Origin: Scleromitrula shiraiana
Lineage: Eukaryota > Ascomycota > Leotiomycetes > Helotiales > Sclerotiniaceae
NCBI GenBank assembly: GCA_028455995.1
Contig: JABELC010000007.1
Span: forward strand, 682,001-746,000
Direction: 5' to 3'
Length of the DNA: 64,000 nt
The notes under the pieces were generated by a model. That model was not told the origin of the DNA. It made no database searches and saw only the letters and a list, made by a program, of their open reading frames with translations. The translations under genes were made by a program, and so were the position numbers. Shown here piece by piece: positions 1-10,387 of this stretch; position 1 is the first letter of the stretch, and every line of letters begins with the position of its first letter.

Positions 1-1880
1 ATAGAGAGAAGGGAGTTTAACCATTCCAGCATGGGTGACAAGGGCTTTAAACTTTCGAGCAAGTGGCTGTCCTACAAGCCAGAAGATAAGATAACCCCCA
101 TAACGACATTATTCGTATCCGCAATTGGAATATGTCCATCAATATGCTCCATGCAGTTCGAAAGATCATGGTATGGATTGCCACCCATGGCTTCAATCGC
201 GGACTCTTTGAATGCCTCATTGTATCTTACAGAGCCTAGGTTATACCGTCAGCTAATGTGTAAGTGGGAGAGTAGATAACGTAAATACATACCAGTAATA
301 TCCGGTAAGACTACAATATAACCTTGCTCGGCAAACAATGCGGCATTCGAGCGAAGACTCCAGATATCTTACCAAGACGAGAGCGGACCGCCGTCAATAA
401 GAAGAGCGCGGGGATAGTTCTCCTCTTCTTCAAAGTACGAAGGTATAACAAGCCAGCTATGTACCTGATAATCCCCGTGGCCTTGATACCAGAACTCGGA
501 GATCTGGTTTCTTTTAAGACCAAGTTTCTCAATATCTTGCGTCGCTGATAGAATAGAGTGGGATTTCATGGAAAAGTTCACGTTTAGGTATACACTACTT
601 CCGACAAAATTTGTTTTGCTGACAAGTAACCGATGATCGGATGGCGAATTGGAATAACGATTGAAGCTTGATATGGAACCATACCCAACATCAATTGGTA
701 TAGGTATGTTTTTAGTATTCTGTTCTCCCATAATATTGATCTCAAATATTTTCTGGTGCCCTGCATCTGCAGCCGAGATAAATAGTTTAGTTGAATCATT
801 ACTCCATGTCAACGTTTCTGGATTTAGAGGCCACTGTTCTTCTGTTTCAGAATCAGTGTGCAGCTTAATCTCTGATGTAAAAGCATCGCCCTCCAAGCTG
901 GTAACGAAAATATGGTTTCTACTGGTAATTCTCTGTTTGTCCTCATTCTTCAAAAACGACAAACCTGTTATCCAAAGAGAAAACGGGTAGGGAAGCAACA
1001 CCCGAGAAAGTATCAGCTACGATATTTCGAGGAACAATAGGTATGTCCTCTGCTTTATCACCACGGTTTTCGGAGTCCATCAATTGCTCGTGCGAGATGA
1101 AAACATCTGAAGTCCAAACTTGGCCACCACTATATCGAAGCCGTGAGTGCTCTTTGGTCCGGGCTACAAACACCAGGCCAGCACTAGAAATGTCACAATT
1201 CGTAGGTTCCCTAGGAACAATACCAGGATATGGAACGAAGTCCAACTCAGTCACTGAGTCTTTTAAGATGTCTATAATCTTTCTAGATAGACGAAATTGA
1301 GAATGAGTCTCATCTTTCTCAAACCTCAAATACCCCAACACTCGAGTTTCTGGTGGACCAGGAAAAAAACTGCGCACTGGTAGGGAAGTATACCCTTTGC
1401 CAGTAGAGTAAGATCGAGGTACAGTTTTGGTATCTTTTGAACCAAGAGCAATCATCCCAAACGCATCATCTGCTACTCGTGAAACCTTCAGAATCGAAAC
1501 GCTGCCTTCGACATGACCTGCAAGATACGATCTTGAATCAAACTGATCAGCCATCTTATACAATTACTGATTATTATTCTACATTAGAGGTACCTTTCCC
1601 TAGAAGCAAGAACATCTCCAACCCAGAATTCCGTTTCACCATCGACATCTTTCCGCCATACAGCACTATTATCAAATCCCGTCCAAGTAAGATCTTTAAC
1701 ATGAGTGTCTTTGAATACAAGTCAAGATTCACCATTATCAAGATCTAGAACATAACTTCCTGCTTGGTTGGAGTGGGTTTGAAATGAATAGGTGAAAGAT
1801 TATACAGAGCATGCGTTCCAGCTGGGTTAGGAACTGCCGCCGAACGGCGTGGTATTTCTAGGAATTCGCTACATCATCAT
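1..1880 (-). pseudogene. Dipeptidyl-peptidase V-like (S9 family) serine peptidase, degenerate and cut by the window edge
   Basis: Read on the minus strand, the pieces line up with fungal secreted dipeptidyl-peptidase V: an N-terminal PRRSAAVPNPAGTHALY block (about 1795-1850), a beta-propeller region (943-1563, then 369-1001), and the start of the alpha/beta hydrolase domain (GGPLSSW, about 370-390). Lesions are visible. There is an in-frame TGA at 1722-1724, a frameshift near 945-960 in a T run, and an in-frame TAA at 369-371 directly after GGPLSSW; the hydrolase reading continues beyond it. A frameshift or deletion at about 95-108 leaves CRYGGYL where the family has G-x-S-Y-G-G, so the nucleophile serine is missing. 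A normal intron (GTATGT...GCTGAC...TAG, about 235-292) survives. The Asp and His of the triad would lie outside the window. Family membership is confident; the product cannot be active. Confidence 0.85.
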
Positions 1881-3337
1881 CTAATTAGGTATGATACAAG
1901 AAGACTTTTGTAGGGGGCTTCACTTACGCAATATTAGATTTGTGAGCCATGCTCGGCATTCCGTTCATGATTCGATGCTAGACTTTACAATAGCATCTTT
2001 TACATATATTATCATCTATCACAAAGATTCGGAGTTATATATATACCTCACGGTCTGTGCCGCATTGTGTATTTTCGAGTTTTTTCCGAATTCCAACAAA
2101 TTGGTAGATCCCAAATTGTTGCTCTAAATCCAATGTCATTCAAGTAAGCAGGCCATTTATCGCGAAAGATCCAATTGAATTGCGAAATCACCACTATGCA
2201 GAGATATCCATGTAACCATGCCTTCTTTCATGTATACATGTCTTGGACTGTAGTTCTCAGACGTATAAACTCCTGTCTGGTATGCTACCCCATTTAATCT
2301 TATTGCTCGCACAAATTGCCACCATAATCATGTTGATACTGAAGCCAAATAGTGAGGCCGTCAAACCTTTGATCAACGCTTTTCCTACGTTTGCCAGAAT
2401 ATACGCTTTTGTTTTCCTTTCTACTCAATAATTTTGCAAATGCCGCAATCTTTGATAGCTTAGATAAATGACCTCATTGAATGATGTAGCAATAGTGTCT
2501 AGCTTGGTAGAGTATAAATACAGGAGTACTCTACTTGTTACTGGCAATATGAGGGTTGATAAGATGCAGATTATTGTCTTTCATATGTATTTTTAAGGTC
2601 ACTCACTTAAGTGAGGTAGTTTTGTTTGTGAGCGGAACAGACTCGTTTTCCATGTACATAAGTATTGGAACGGGGTGTTATTTTGAAATAGATGTTGGGT
2701 TTTTAGTCTCTATGTGCCAAGTACTTCTCTAGTTCTTACTTGGAGGCCCTTCCAAGAAATATCTCAACCAAAATAACACAATGAAGACGTTGCAATGATC
2801 CATGAGCAATTTGGGCTGTCTAACTCACGACCATTAGAATAAGCAACAGTGATGTATATAATAAAGTTTAAAACCCTTTGGTAAAGATAGCCGGAATCAT
2901 GGAATATGTCGCTGCTCAACTTGTAGATGCATGTTGATTTGAGGACTTCCTCAGACAGCATTTATAAATATTGGAAGCTGGCAACCAAGCGCAGACAGTC
3001 ACGCATAATCAAAGAAATGATGATTTAGAATATGAATTTGAGCCCATGTCAGGCCACTGCTTTGATTTACTCAAACTATACAATATGTACTACTGTTATC
3101 GTAAAACCAGCACCCTTATCATCTTAGCCAAATGACCCATCACGGCAATACATAAGATGATTAGGGTATCAAAGCCGATGTCTGGAGTTGATAGGATTCC
3201 AAAATTCGAGGATTTCCCAACCCCGAATCTGATCGGCACGGCCGTGCAATCCTTAAGAATATTTTTTAATCAATCGTCGGTGTCTGCACCATTGCGCTTA
3301 AGATGAAACACATTACTCCATCGCTTCGCTTCTTTTT
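1881..3337. other. Intergenic, no gene recognised
   Basis: AT-leaning DNA of about 1.45 kb with only short ORFs (up to 78 codons) that resemble nothing I know. It includes the upstream side of the decayed peptidase gene and the 3' flank of the Mpp6 gene. I see no repeat or RNA gene. Confidence 0.5.
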
Positions 3338-4299
3338 TTATCTGGTTCTCTGCGCTTTCCTCGGTGGCCCATCATCTCCTTGATGCCTTCGTTTCCTGGG
3401 GCAATCCCTCTGAAGATGGCTTCCTCCACAAGTATAACAAGATTTATCCGGTTTAGCGCCGCCGCCACCAGACCCAGACAAGGATGTCAAACCATTTAGG
3501 GAGACATCAGGGGCATTATTCAAAGAGATGTTTTTCTTCTTCCTTTTCTTGGCCATTTCTAACGAAGCAGCCTTTTCGGCTTTCTTTTTGGCTTTGCGCT
3601 CTTCCTTAAGTTTCTTTGTAGCTTCATGTCGAGAAGCTTTGATTAATGCATCCGCGCCGGTTGGGTCGTCGTCACTATCCTCCAGATCACTTTCCTCGGA
3701 GGATTCTTCTTTGTCGCTTTCCTCTTCTGAAGATGAAGAGCTTTCCAAATCAGGGTTCTGTTGTTTCTGCTTAGATTTTAGCAAGTGATAGATAGTCCAC
3801 CAGTTAAAAAGGTGCTACGTACCTCCAACACCTTATTAAATTTGCCAAAACTCCTCCGTCCTACCATACTAGGCTTGTCTTCTCCAAAAACGACTTCGTC
3901 CTCCAAATGCGACTGCTTTGGTGAAGGTAAATCTAAGTTCGCAAATCCAGCTTGGACTACTCGCAAGCTGTTCGTTGGTTTATCGAAATGTTTCCTATCC
4001 TCAAAACTCAATACCCATCGTGTATCGCCTGCCTCTGCGGCTGCTTTGTCTAACGCAGCTTGCCTTTTTGCCTCCTCCTCCTCTATCGCCGCTCGAATCG
4101 CCCTATTATCCGCCAAAGTGTCAACGTTAAACTTCGTGGGTGTACTTTGTGTAGTCTTTTGTCGTTTAGGTGATGGCTCCTCTAATGTAGAAGTCGATGG
4201 ACTAGTAGGAGACGAAGCAGCAGCTCTTTGCATGAACTTCATCGTCAAAAGTCTTGAAGACATTGCCTTCGGCGCACTTGTTGGTGTACTGGCCGACAT
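3338..4299 (-). CDS. mpp6: Mpp6-like nuclear exosome cofactor with C-terminal zinc knuckle
   Basis: Mpp6 (MPHOSPH6) binds RNA and the nuclear exosome and helps Mtr4/Rrp6 process and degrade RNA. The N-terminus has the family signature SSRLLTMKFMQRAA (residues about 13-26), like human LLRMKFMQR. A later GRRSFGKFN block matches the second conserved Mpp6 motif. Two exons: 3823-4299 and 3338-3769, with an intron GTACGT...AAG. The acceptor is a NAGNAG (AAGCAG), so one residue may be present or absent. The second exon is unusual for the short human protein: an acidic Ser/Glu tract, a Lys-rich basic stretch, and a CCHC knuckle (CYTCGGSHLQRDC) near the end. About 302 aa. The ATG at 4299 is chosen because it opens MSAS just before the conserved block; longer readings start in untranslated-looking sequence. 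It is divergently paired with the complex I gene at 4647. Function is by family. Confidence 0.85.
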
Positions 4300-4646
4300 G
4301 TTGTAAATTATTGATATTCCAACCAAAGTCGCAAAGCTGAATGGATAAGATTGATATTAACAATGAAGCTCTAGGAAAGCCTGTCCAACAAAGTAAAACT
4401 GTTGAATATTAGAACACAACCTTCCACAATTCATATAGTGTCGAAGTACAAGAGGTCGCACGGTAAAAGGAACTCGAAAGCATCTCAAGCTCACGTCGGG
4501 GGGACTTTTTCCGGTTTCAATAAATAAAGATTAAACTTCGGGGTAAATTACGTAAGCATTGGTCTTCGAGACGATAAGCCGACAACGACAATAATAGCAT
4601 CTTTTGGCTTTTTTTTTCTTGGAAGCAATTGAAACATCAGCACAAA
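4300..4646. promoter_or_regulatory. Shared divergent promoter, Mpp6 and NDUFS6 genes
   Basis: The 347 bp between two divergent start codons must hold both promoters. A T-rich tract (about 4606-4620) sits just upstream of the 4647 start. I can name no specific factor site. Confidence 0.5.
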
Positions 4647-5430
4647 ATGTTGTCCACTGCTAGATCAAGAGCCGTATGGCAAGTCTCTCGTCGATTTCAA
4701 ATTGCAGCGAGAAGAACATACGCCTTTTCCGCAAACGATAAACAAGAGATCAACGATTCGAATTCCCCAAAGAAAGTCCCCAATGTCTCAAAAACCAACG
4801 AGCTTCCAATGGAGACACCACATAGCGATGCTTCATTACAGGAGAGTGTCCAGACTGGGGAGAAATTTAGAGTGATGCAGGCACCAAATAGGGAATCGAA
4901 ATGGTCGAGGAGCCAAAATCCTAGAGAGAAAGCTATGACAGGACCTAGGTTCGAGCAAACTATCATGGAAGCTCAAGTATGTCATTCCGGGACTACCTCC
5001 CATCGAAGGGCCATTTTGTTTTGATTTTAGAATTACGGGCAGGTATATCTGAAAAGAGATACTGACTTCTCTACAGCCAGCTCCCCAAGCAGCCATCTCC
5101 TTGATTCACAAGCAACCCGTTCGATGGACTCATGACCGTATTGTTGAATGCGATGGAGGTGGAGGACCATTGGGACATCCAAGAATTTTTATCAATACCG
5201 ACAAACCTCAGATTTGCGCATGCACATACTGCGGGCTACCATTTGTGAGCAGTTGTTCTCCTACATGTTACGTTGTAATCATACTAATTCGCATATCATA
5301 GGCCAATGAACACCACCGCGCACACCTCGAATCCCTTCCCGAAACTGCATATCCCCTTGAAGCACAAGGCCATCAGGCTGAGATCCCCGAATCACAACGT
5401 ATCACAAATGAGGCTCTTGGCCAACGATAA
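4647..5430 (+). CDS. NADH:ubiquinone oxidoreductase 13-kDa type subunit (NDUFS6, zf-CHCC)
   Basis: This is an accessory subunit of mitochondrial complex I that binds zinc and is needed late in assembly of the N-module arm. Three exons, 4647-4976, 5077-5244 and 5302-5430, join in phase 0 at both introns (GTATGT...CAG; GTGAGC...TAG) to give about 208 aa. The N-terminus is rich in Arg, Ser and Ala (MLSTARSRAVWQVSRRFQ), as expected of a matrix targeting sequence. The zinc domain carries GHPRIFINTD, then CACTYCG, with a conserved His in the following ANEHHR; this is the zf-CHCC signature. An in-frame reading extends 18 bases upstream but starts with TTG, so the ATG at 4647 is preferred. Identification is strong. 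Confidence 0.93.
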
Positions 5431-5651
5431 ACTACTATAGATGGACTTTGGTGGTTTGGCTGTTATCGTATAATGTACATATCCACAATAAGATTTTTCA
5501 GCAACGACCGTTTTATGCATCCGGATCGAACTTTCTTCATAATATGATTCGGTGGTTCAAGGCAATTTGGGATATATATTATTTGTGATTTCATTCAGCA
5601 GAAGTGCAGCTATGCCGTGCCTCTAATAACAAGCTCTCAAATAACAAGCTC

Positions 5652-6414
5652 TCACATCTTCTCCCCTTGAATAGTAGCTACCACCTTCCTAGAATGCTTA
5701 CTAGCTCTAAACTCAAGATACCATATTCCCTGCCAAGTACCCATGTTCAACTTCCCATTCGTAATTGGAATCGTGACGCTTGCGCCAACAAGCGCAGATT
5801 TGATATGTGCCTAAAATCGTCAACATACCATCCCAAAGTAAAGGTTATTGTCCCAAGCCAGCTCCAATGCACAGGAAGTAATTGTAGATAGAAAGAGGGA
5901 AACAAACCGGCATATCATCCAACCCTTCCGCACTATGTCTATACAACTCTCCTTTCTTATCCTCCGGCGCAATGCGATCCAAAGCATCACTCATGTCAGC
6001 CCTAACATCCTCATCCCAATTCTCATTCAAACTCAGCGCACAACTCGTATGCTGAATAAATAGATTTAACAACCCGACTTTGTAATTCTTGATCTCAGGG
6101 AGAGAGGAAACGATATGATCGGTGATGAGATAGGAGCCGCGAGATTTCGACGGCATAGATATGGTCTTTTGAGAGAACGACATTATGGCAGGGTGGGAAC
6201 GGACAGTTGGGGATAGACTGGAGTGGTAAGTTGAGGGGAGGAGAAGTTTGAGTGGGAAGGTCCAGAGGGTGTGGAAGAGAGGGGGGAAGAGTGCGATTAC
6301 GAAGATTAGGACGAAGAGGAGTATGTAGAGTGGTGATGTGGATGTGTTCGGTAAGTCAACCGAATGAGAATTTCTATCGTCATTCGTTGTACGGGATGAG
6401 GGAGAGGGAGACAT
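5652..6414 (-). CDS. YjbQ/UPF0047 family protein with N-terminal membrane segment
   Basis: The core matches the YjbQ/UPF0047 fold, a widespread family of uncertain role (E. coli YjbQ has weak thiamine-phosphate synthase activity). Family blocks seen: FIQHTSCALSLNENWDEDVR, then LYRHSAEGLDDMP, and after the intron LVGASVTIPI and LGTWQGI-like NMGTWQGIWYLEF. Exons 5908-6414 and 5652-5810 join in phase 0 (GTTTGT...TAG), giving 221 aa. Starting at the first ATG adds about 77 residues containing one hydrophobic helix (residues about 28-52). The internal Met78 (MSFSQKTISMP) would give the compact soluble form typical of the family. I cannot decide between them. Converges with the complex I gene upstream. 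Confidence 0.85.
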
Positions 6415-6716
6415 TCGGGTTTTTTTGGCTTTACTAATGGTGCTGGTGGTGTAGATTTGTGGTGGGGTCGGACGTCATAATAAATTGGCAGGGATCAGAA
6501 GGTGATCACAAAGTGAACTTCAAAGAGATACTTTTTATTATCACTAAAAGAGCTCTAAAATATCGTATTAATTCCGACAATTATACAGAAAAGCTTTTTG
6601 ATATCTCCAGAGCACGTTGAAACCCCCATATATCATCAACCCATCCTTTAGATATCCCAAGCTGTGCAATTCTTTATCCTCTAAACGCCGTTGCCATGCC
6701 ACCCCGTAACTGTAGT
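6415..6716. other. Short intergenic region
   Basis: About 300 bp holding the 5' flank of the YjbQ-like gene and the 3' flank of the CFIm25 gene, both on the minus strand. No further feature seen. Confidence 0.5.
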
Positions 6717-7595
6717 TTATTGAACACCATTTTCTTCCTTGATACCAGCTTCCTCCATAGTCTCGTCGCCCCCAGCTAAGATCTTGGTCTTGGGTACATC
6801 GCCATCTTCAGGTCCACCACCTGGAGTAACAGCTACTACCTGGCCTTGCTCATCAATAAACTCAAAATTATATCTCGACAATAAATGTGGAATAGCTGAT
6901 AGTTGAGGACCGTATCTTGCTGTGTTATCGTAGAGTTCGAAAAGTGGTACTGCGAGTAATTTCATGTTCTTTGGGACACTCAATACTTCTGTTCAAATGT
7001 TAGTATGATGTAGTATACCTATATGTAATATAGTAAGCAAAAGAAGATACGTACTCTGTCTTGGAAGCTGGATAAAGTACAACTTCTTGCATTCTTTCGG
7101 CCTCGTAACATGCGCTGGAATGAACGGATACATGAAAGTTTCGAAATTCGGTCTCCACCACTGAGCCAATGTATCACCGATCTCCCACTCCTCATTTACA
7201 CCCTCCCCGCTGAATTGGGTACCAACAGGCGCCAGTCGCTCATTTAATCTCTGTTTAAAACCTTCAACTTCTTCATCTTCGGGCTTGAGATAATCTCCTG
7301 GTAACTTAAAGAAAGCGTTTGCGATTTGAAGCATCAGGATGTGAGGATGATTGTGTTCATGGCAGACCAAAATTCCTTCACAGGTTCTTCGCATACCATG
7401 CGCGACATAATGTTCCTCGAGGCGCTTCAGACGTGCGAGAACAGAGGGATCTTCCTCGGGTTGGGTTTCTTTGGTGCCAAAGGTATAATTTGATAGAGGG
7501 TAGAGGCGGATTGTTTTTGGTTGATTTGCGTTGAAAGAATTGGGGAGATGGGGAGGATATGAGGTTTGGAGAGCGGTAGTAGTTATGGTAGACAT
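6717..7595 (-). CDS. Cleavage factor Im 25-kDa subunit (CPSF5/NUDT21)
   Basis: CFIm25 binds UGUA elements in pre-mRNA and helps choose poly(A) sites in the nucleus. Two exons, 7055-7595 and 6717-6988, are joined across an intron with a perfect TACTAAC branch site, GTACGT donor and CAG acceptor, giving 270 aa. Recognisable blocks: RLYPLSNYTFGTKE near the N-terminus, RRTCEGILVCHEHNHPHIL, FKLPGDYL, the WWRPNFETFMYPFIPAHVT stretch, and PKNMKLLAVPLFELYDN with LLSRYNF near the end. These are diagnostic of the family. As in other CFIm25 proteins the Nudix fold is present but the catalytic Glu box is not evident, so it should bind and not hydrolyse. Unlike human CFIm25 it carries an acidic C-terminal tail of about 40 residues. 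The longer reading to 7703 lacks a convincing start. Confidence 0.94.
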
Positions 7596-8146
7596 TTTAG
7601 TAATGTTAGTATTATTGCATGTAGAGGAGATGTAATTCGTTCGAAGTTGTAAAAGAGTAAATAATGAGCAACGGCCCGACGACGCACGCAGGGGTGAGCT
7701 CAAGGCGGTGTAATTTTAACCTCGTTTGTCTGGAAGGCTTTGGCTCGACTCAAAATTCAATTCTTACTGTTACTTTCCAAAGAACGACTAAAGAATTAAA
7801 GATACTTGGGAACATTTCACCATTATATCTATTGTATTATTTCATGAATTTCATCATTACTGTACATTTTTTTAAGGTGAAGCAAGCTAGCCGGTAGAGC
7901 AACGTTTCCCTATAGAGACATTTACCATCATCGCAATCCCATGAAGCAAATTTATGCGCAAAAAATCCCAATCATACTCCTCAGTTCAGTTATCATGCAA
8001 AAGTGCAAAAAGCTACAAGATCATTTTGTAAAAGCCCCCCTTGTGCCACTATCCCACCCACATCATAATCGCACAATGTAAATAGTAAACGAATAGTTCT
8101 TTCTATCATGTGGGTTTGGCACCAGGAAGAGAAATCGCGAATCCTT
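7596..8146. other. Intergenic
   Basis: About 550 bp between two minus-strand genes: the 5' flank of CFIm25 and the 3' flank of the GW-repeat gene. The short ORFs here lack plausible starts. No RNA gene or repeat seen. Confidence 0.5.
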
Positions 8147-10387
8147 TTACCAACCACTCTTTCTTGACTTTGCACCATGGTTGCTTGCCCGTCCAGAAAA
8201 CCAGCTTCCAGCCAAAGAGGCAGCAGTATGCTCTTTTTTGCCGGTCTGATAGCCAGTATATTCCCAGCCTGGAGCCCCGTATCCTCCTCCAGTTTCTACA
8301 TGGTTCATCGAATTCAATGCACCGTGAACGCCATCTTTCCAATCTGCAAGAATTTCGTTGCTAGTGTGCGGATCATAGCGCCCAATGCCACTTCCATTAT
8401 TCGAGTTCGCTCCATCAGCACCCCACTGGCTTCCCTGGCCTCGCGAATGCCGACTTCCAGATCCTCCCGAGGCATTTCTATTGTTGTTGTGTTGACCATT
8501 GGTAGAAGAACGACCGGAATGCTTTCTGTTCTCCTTCTTGTCGTTCCAACCTGGACCCTTCGTACTTTGAGCTGCAGCCCATGTAGCGGGTGGCGCTCCC
8601 CAACTGTCATCGTTCTGATTTGTGCGAATTCCTGCTGGGTCGTTGAATCGTTTCTTCGAATTGTTATGCGAACTACTTGAACCCTTTCTCTGCCTGTTGC
8701 TGCTATTGTTGTTCGAATTCCAGCCAGAATTGTTATCGTGTGAATTCGAGTTATCATTGGCTTTCCCGCCACCCCATGCGTCGCCATTACTATCATTCTG
8801 AGGAGTGCCAGAATCCCATCCCCCAGAATTCCCATTGTTTTGCTGATCACCAGAGTCTCCCCATCCTCCAGATGTGTTGTTGTTTTGCTCTCCCGAGTTA
8901 TTGTTATTCGATCGGTCGTTCGAATCATTATTGCCCCATCCCGAGGATTGGTTGTTCACATCATCAGACGTGTTCCGATCACCATTTCCCCAACCGGAAT
9001 CTTGATTATTTTCATTTGAATCCTGATTATTATCATTTCCCCATCCAGAATCTTGGTTGTCCTGATTGTTATCGTTGCCCCGTCTAGAATCTTGGTTATT
9101 ATCATTTGAATCCTGATTATCGTTGCCCCAGCCAGAGTCTTGGTTGTTCGAATTGTCATTTCCGGTTTGATCCTGATCGTTATTACCCCAGCCTGAGTTC
9201 TGGTTCACATCGTCGTGGTTGTTGTCTCCGCCCGAGTTGCCAGAATTGTTATTCAACTGCTTATTGGATTGTTTTCCGTTTGGCTTGTTCTTATTCTTGT
9301 TCTTGCCTCCCTTTGACCCAAATTTGTTATTCTGGTTATTGTTGTTGTTGCTGTCCCCCCAAGCAGAACCCGAATTTTCATTGTTGCCAGAGTTACCATT
9401 ATCCCATGCCGTGCCAGAATCTTGATTATTATTATTATCATCAACATCAACCCAGCTTCCTGGCATATCATGATTCTGGTGGTCATTGTTCATTGACTGA
9501 TTTTGATTGAATGAATTATGCTGGTTTTGATAATATTGTAGATGCGGCGGCGAGGACATTCCGAATTGGTTAGTGTTTGGACGAAAAGTACCAATAGGTA
9601 TTCTGGTTTGTGGGACGGCAGAAGCGAAAGGATTTCCATAGACTGATCCGTGATAAACACGAAGAGAACCAGTTTTAAGATCGAAAAATGCATTTGGCCG
9701 TGGATCGGAGGCATTCTCAATTACATCTTCTCGCATAACCACGACAGCTTCTTCAGCGCGGAGAATACGGGGGTTAATTTTTTCCATATTCGGATTATCT
9801 GAACGATTTTTATCTGTTGAATTGCTTCGGTTCATGGGTCGTTGAGTTTGTCGAAGCTGATCTTTTGGAGGTTGGCATTCTCGGCGATTCTGACTTTGTT
9901 TTTTCGTCTGATATTCACTATCGTCACTTTCGTCACTTTCCGAATCCTCGGTACTGGTTTTGTTCTTCTGACGGACGCACTCGTGCTTATGCCTTTTATT
10001 ATCTTGCTGGCTAGGTTTTGATTCCTTGTTGGTGGAGTTTTTGATTGCAGGTTTCAACTTTTCTGGAGTCTCAAATTGCACTTTCTTATCAACTTTGGCT
10101 GGTTTGGCCTCCTCAACAGATTCTTTGGGTTTCTTTACTTGCTTAGGAGGGTGACTTTCATCTTCAGAAGATACAGGAGAGCTAATATCAGAAGATTCTA
10201 CCACGACTACCACGCGACGACCGTAAGGGGAGCGTGTTCTGTTTTGTCGTCGTTGAACAATAGGTGGATGCTGTCGGGTTTCGAAAGTCTCTTGAGGCGG
10301 AGGCAGCACTTTGTAGTAGTTACGCCCAACCACCCATTCTGAGAAGCTATTAGGTCGTGTACGTCGCGGGTATGTTGTAAGATACAT
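8147..10387 (-). CDS. Asn/Asp-rich GW/WG-repeat low-complexity protein, function unknown
   Basis: A single-exon protein of 746 aa that I do not recognise by name. The N-terminal third is charged and basic, with an Arg-rich start (MYLTTYPRRTRPNSFSEW) and Ser/Asp patches. A conserved-looking globular segment around residues 210-265 contains NAFFDLKTGSLRVYHGSVYG. From about residue 300 the protein is dominated by Asn, Asp, Gln, Ser and Gly, with about fifteen GW or WG dipeptides. Six sit in a repeated (N/D/S)SGWGN(D/N/G)-like unit and one copy has decayed to SRRGN. The C-terminus ends in SGW. GW/WG repeats in disordered regions are known Argonaute-binding hooks in GW182, NRPE1 and SDE3, and the N/Q-rich composition is prion-like; both are analogies only. 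The repeats make this locus prone to length change. Confidence 0.8.
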   Translation of the reverse strand: MYLTTYPRRTRPNSFSEWVVGRNYYKVLPPPQETFETRQHPPIVQRRQNRTRSPYGRRVVVVVESSDISSPVSSEDESHPPKQVKKPKESVEEAKPAKVDKKVQFETPEKLKPAIKNSTNKESKPSQQDNKRHKHECVRQKNKTSTEDSESDESDDSEYQTKKQSQNRRECQPPKDQLRQTQRPMNRSNSTDKNRSDNPNMEKINPRILRAEEAVVVMREDVIENASDPRPNAFFDLKTGSLRVYHGSVYGNPFASAVPQTRIPIGTFRPNTNQFGMSSPPHLQYYQNQHNSFNQNQSMNNDHQNHDMPGSWVDVDDNNNNQDSGTAWDNGNSGNNENSGSAWGDSNNNNNQNNKFGSKGGKNKNKNKPNGKQSNKQLNNNSGNSGGDNNHDDVNQNSGWGNNDQDQTGNDNSNNQDSGWGNDNQDSNDNNQDSRRGNDNNQDNQDSGWGNDNNQDSNENNQDSGWGNGDRNTSDDVNNQSSGWGNNDSNDRSNNNNSGEQNNNTSGGWGDSGDQQNNGNSGGWDSGTPQNDSNGDAWGGGKANDNSNSHDNNSGWNSNNNSSNRQRKGSSSSHNNSKKRFNDPAGIRTNQNDDSWGAPPATWAAAQSTKGPGWNDKKENRKHSGRSSTNGQHNNNRNASGGSGSRHSRGQGSQWGADGANSNNGSGIGRYDPHTSNEILADWKDGVHGALNSMNHVETGGGYGAPGWEYTGYQTGKKEHTAASLAGSWFSGRASNHGAKSRKSGW
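8930..9260. repeat. Degenerate coding repeat for SGWGN units
   Basis: Imperfect tandem repeats of roughly 45-80 bp with a shared core (minus-strand SGWGNDN... units; plus-strand cores such as CCAGAATCTTGGTTGT). They account for several overlapping Tyr/Cys-rich or Ile/Thr-rich readings in other frames that are not genes. Confidence 0.7.

Noticed and set aside
3785..4306. Plus-strand 173-codon ORF
   Set aside because: Antisense to the first exon of the Mpp6 gene, which has clear family motifs.
8677..9510. Tyr/Cys-rich plus-strand ORFs
   Set aside because: Shadows of the GW-repeat gene; their composition is a direct result of Asn/Asp-rich codons on the other strand.
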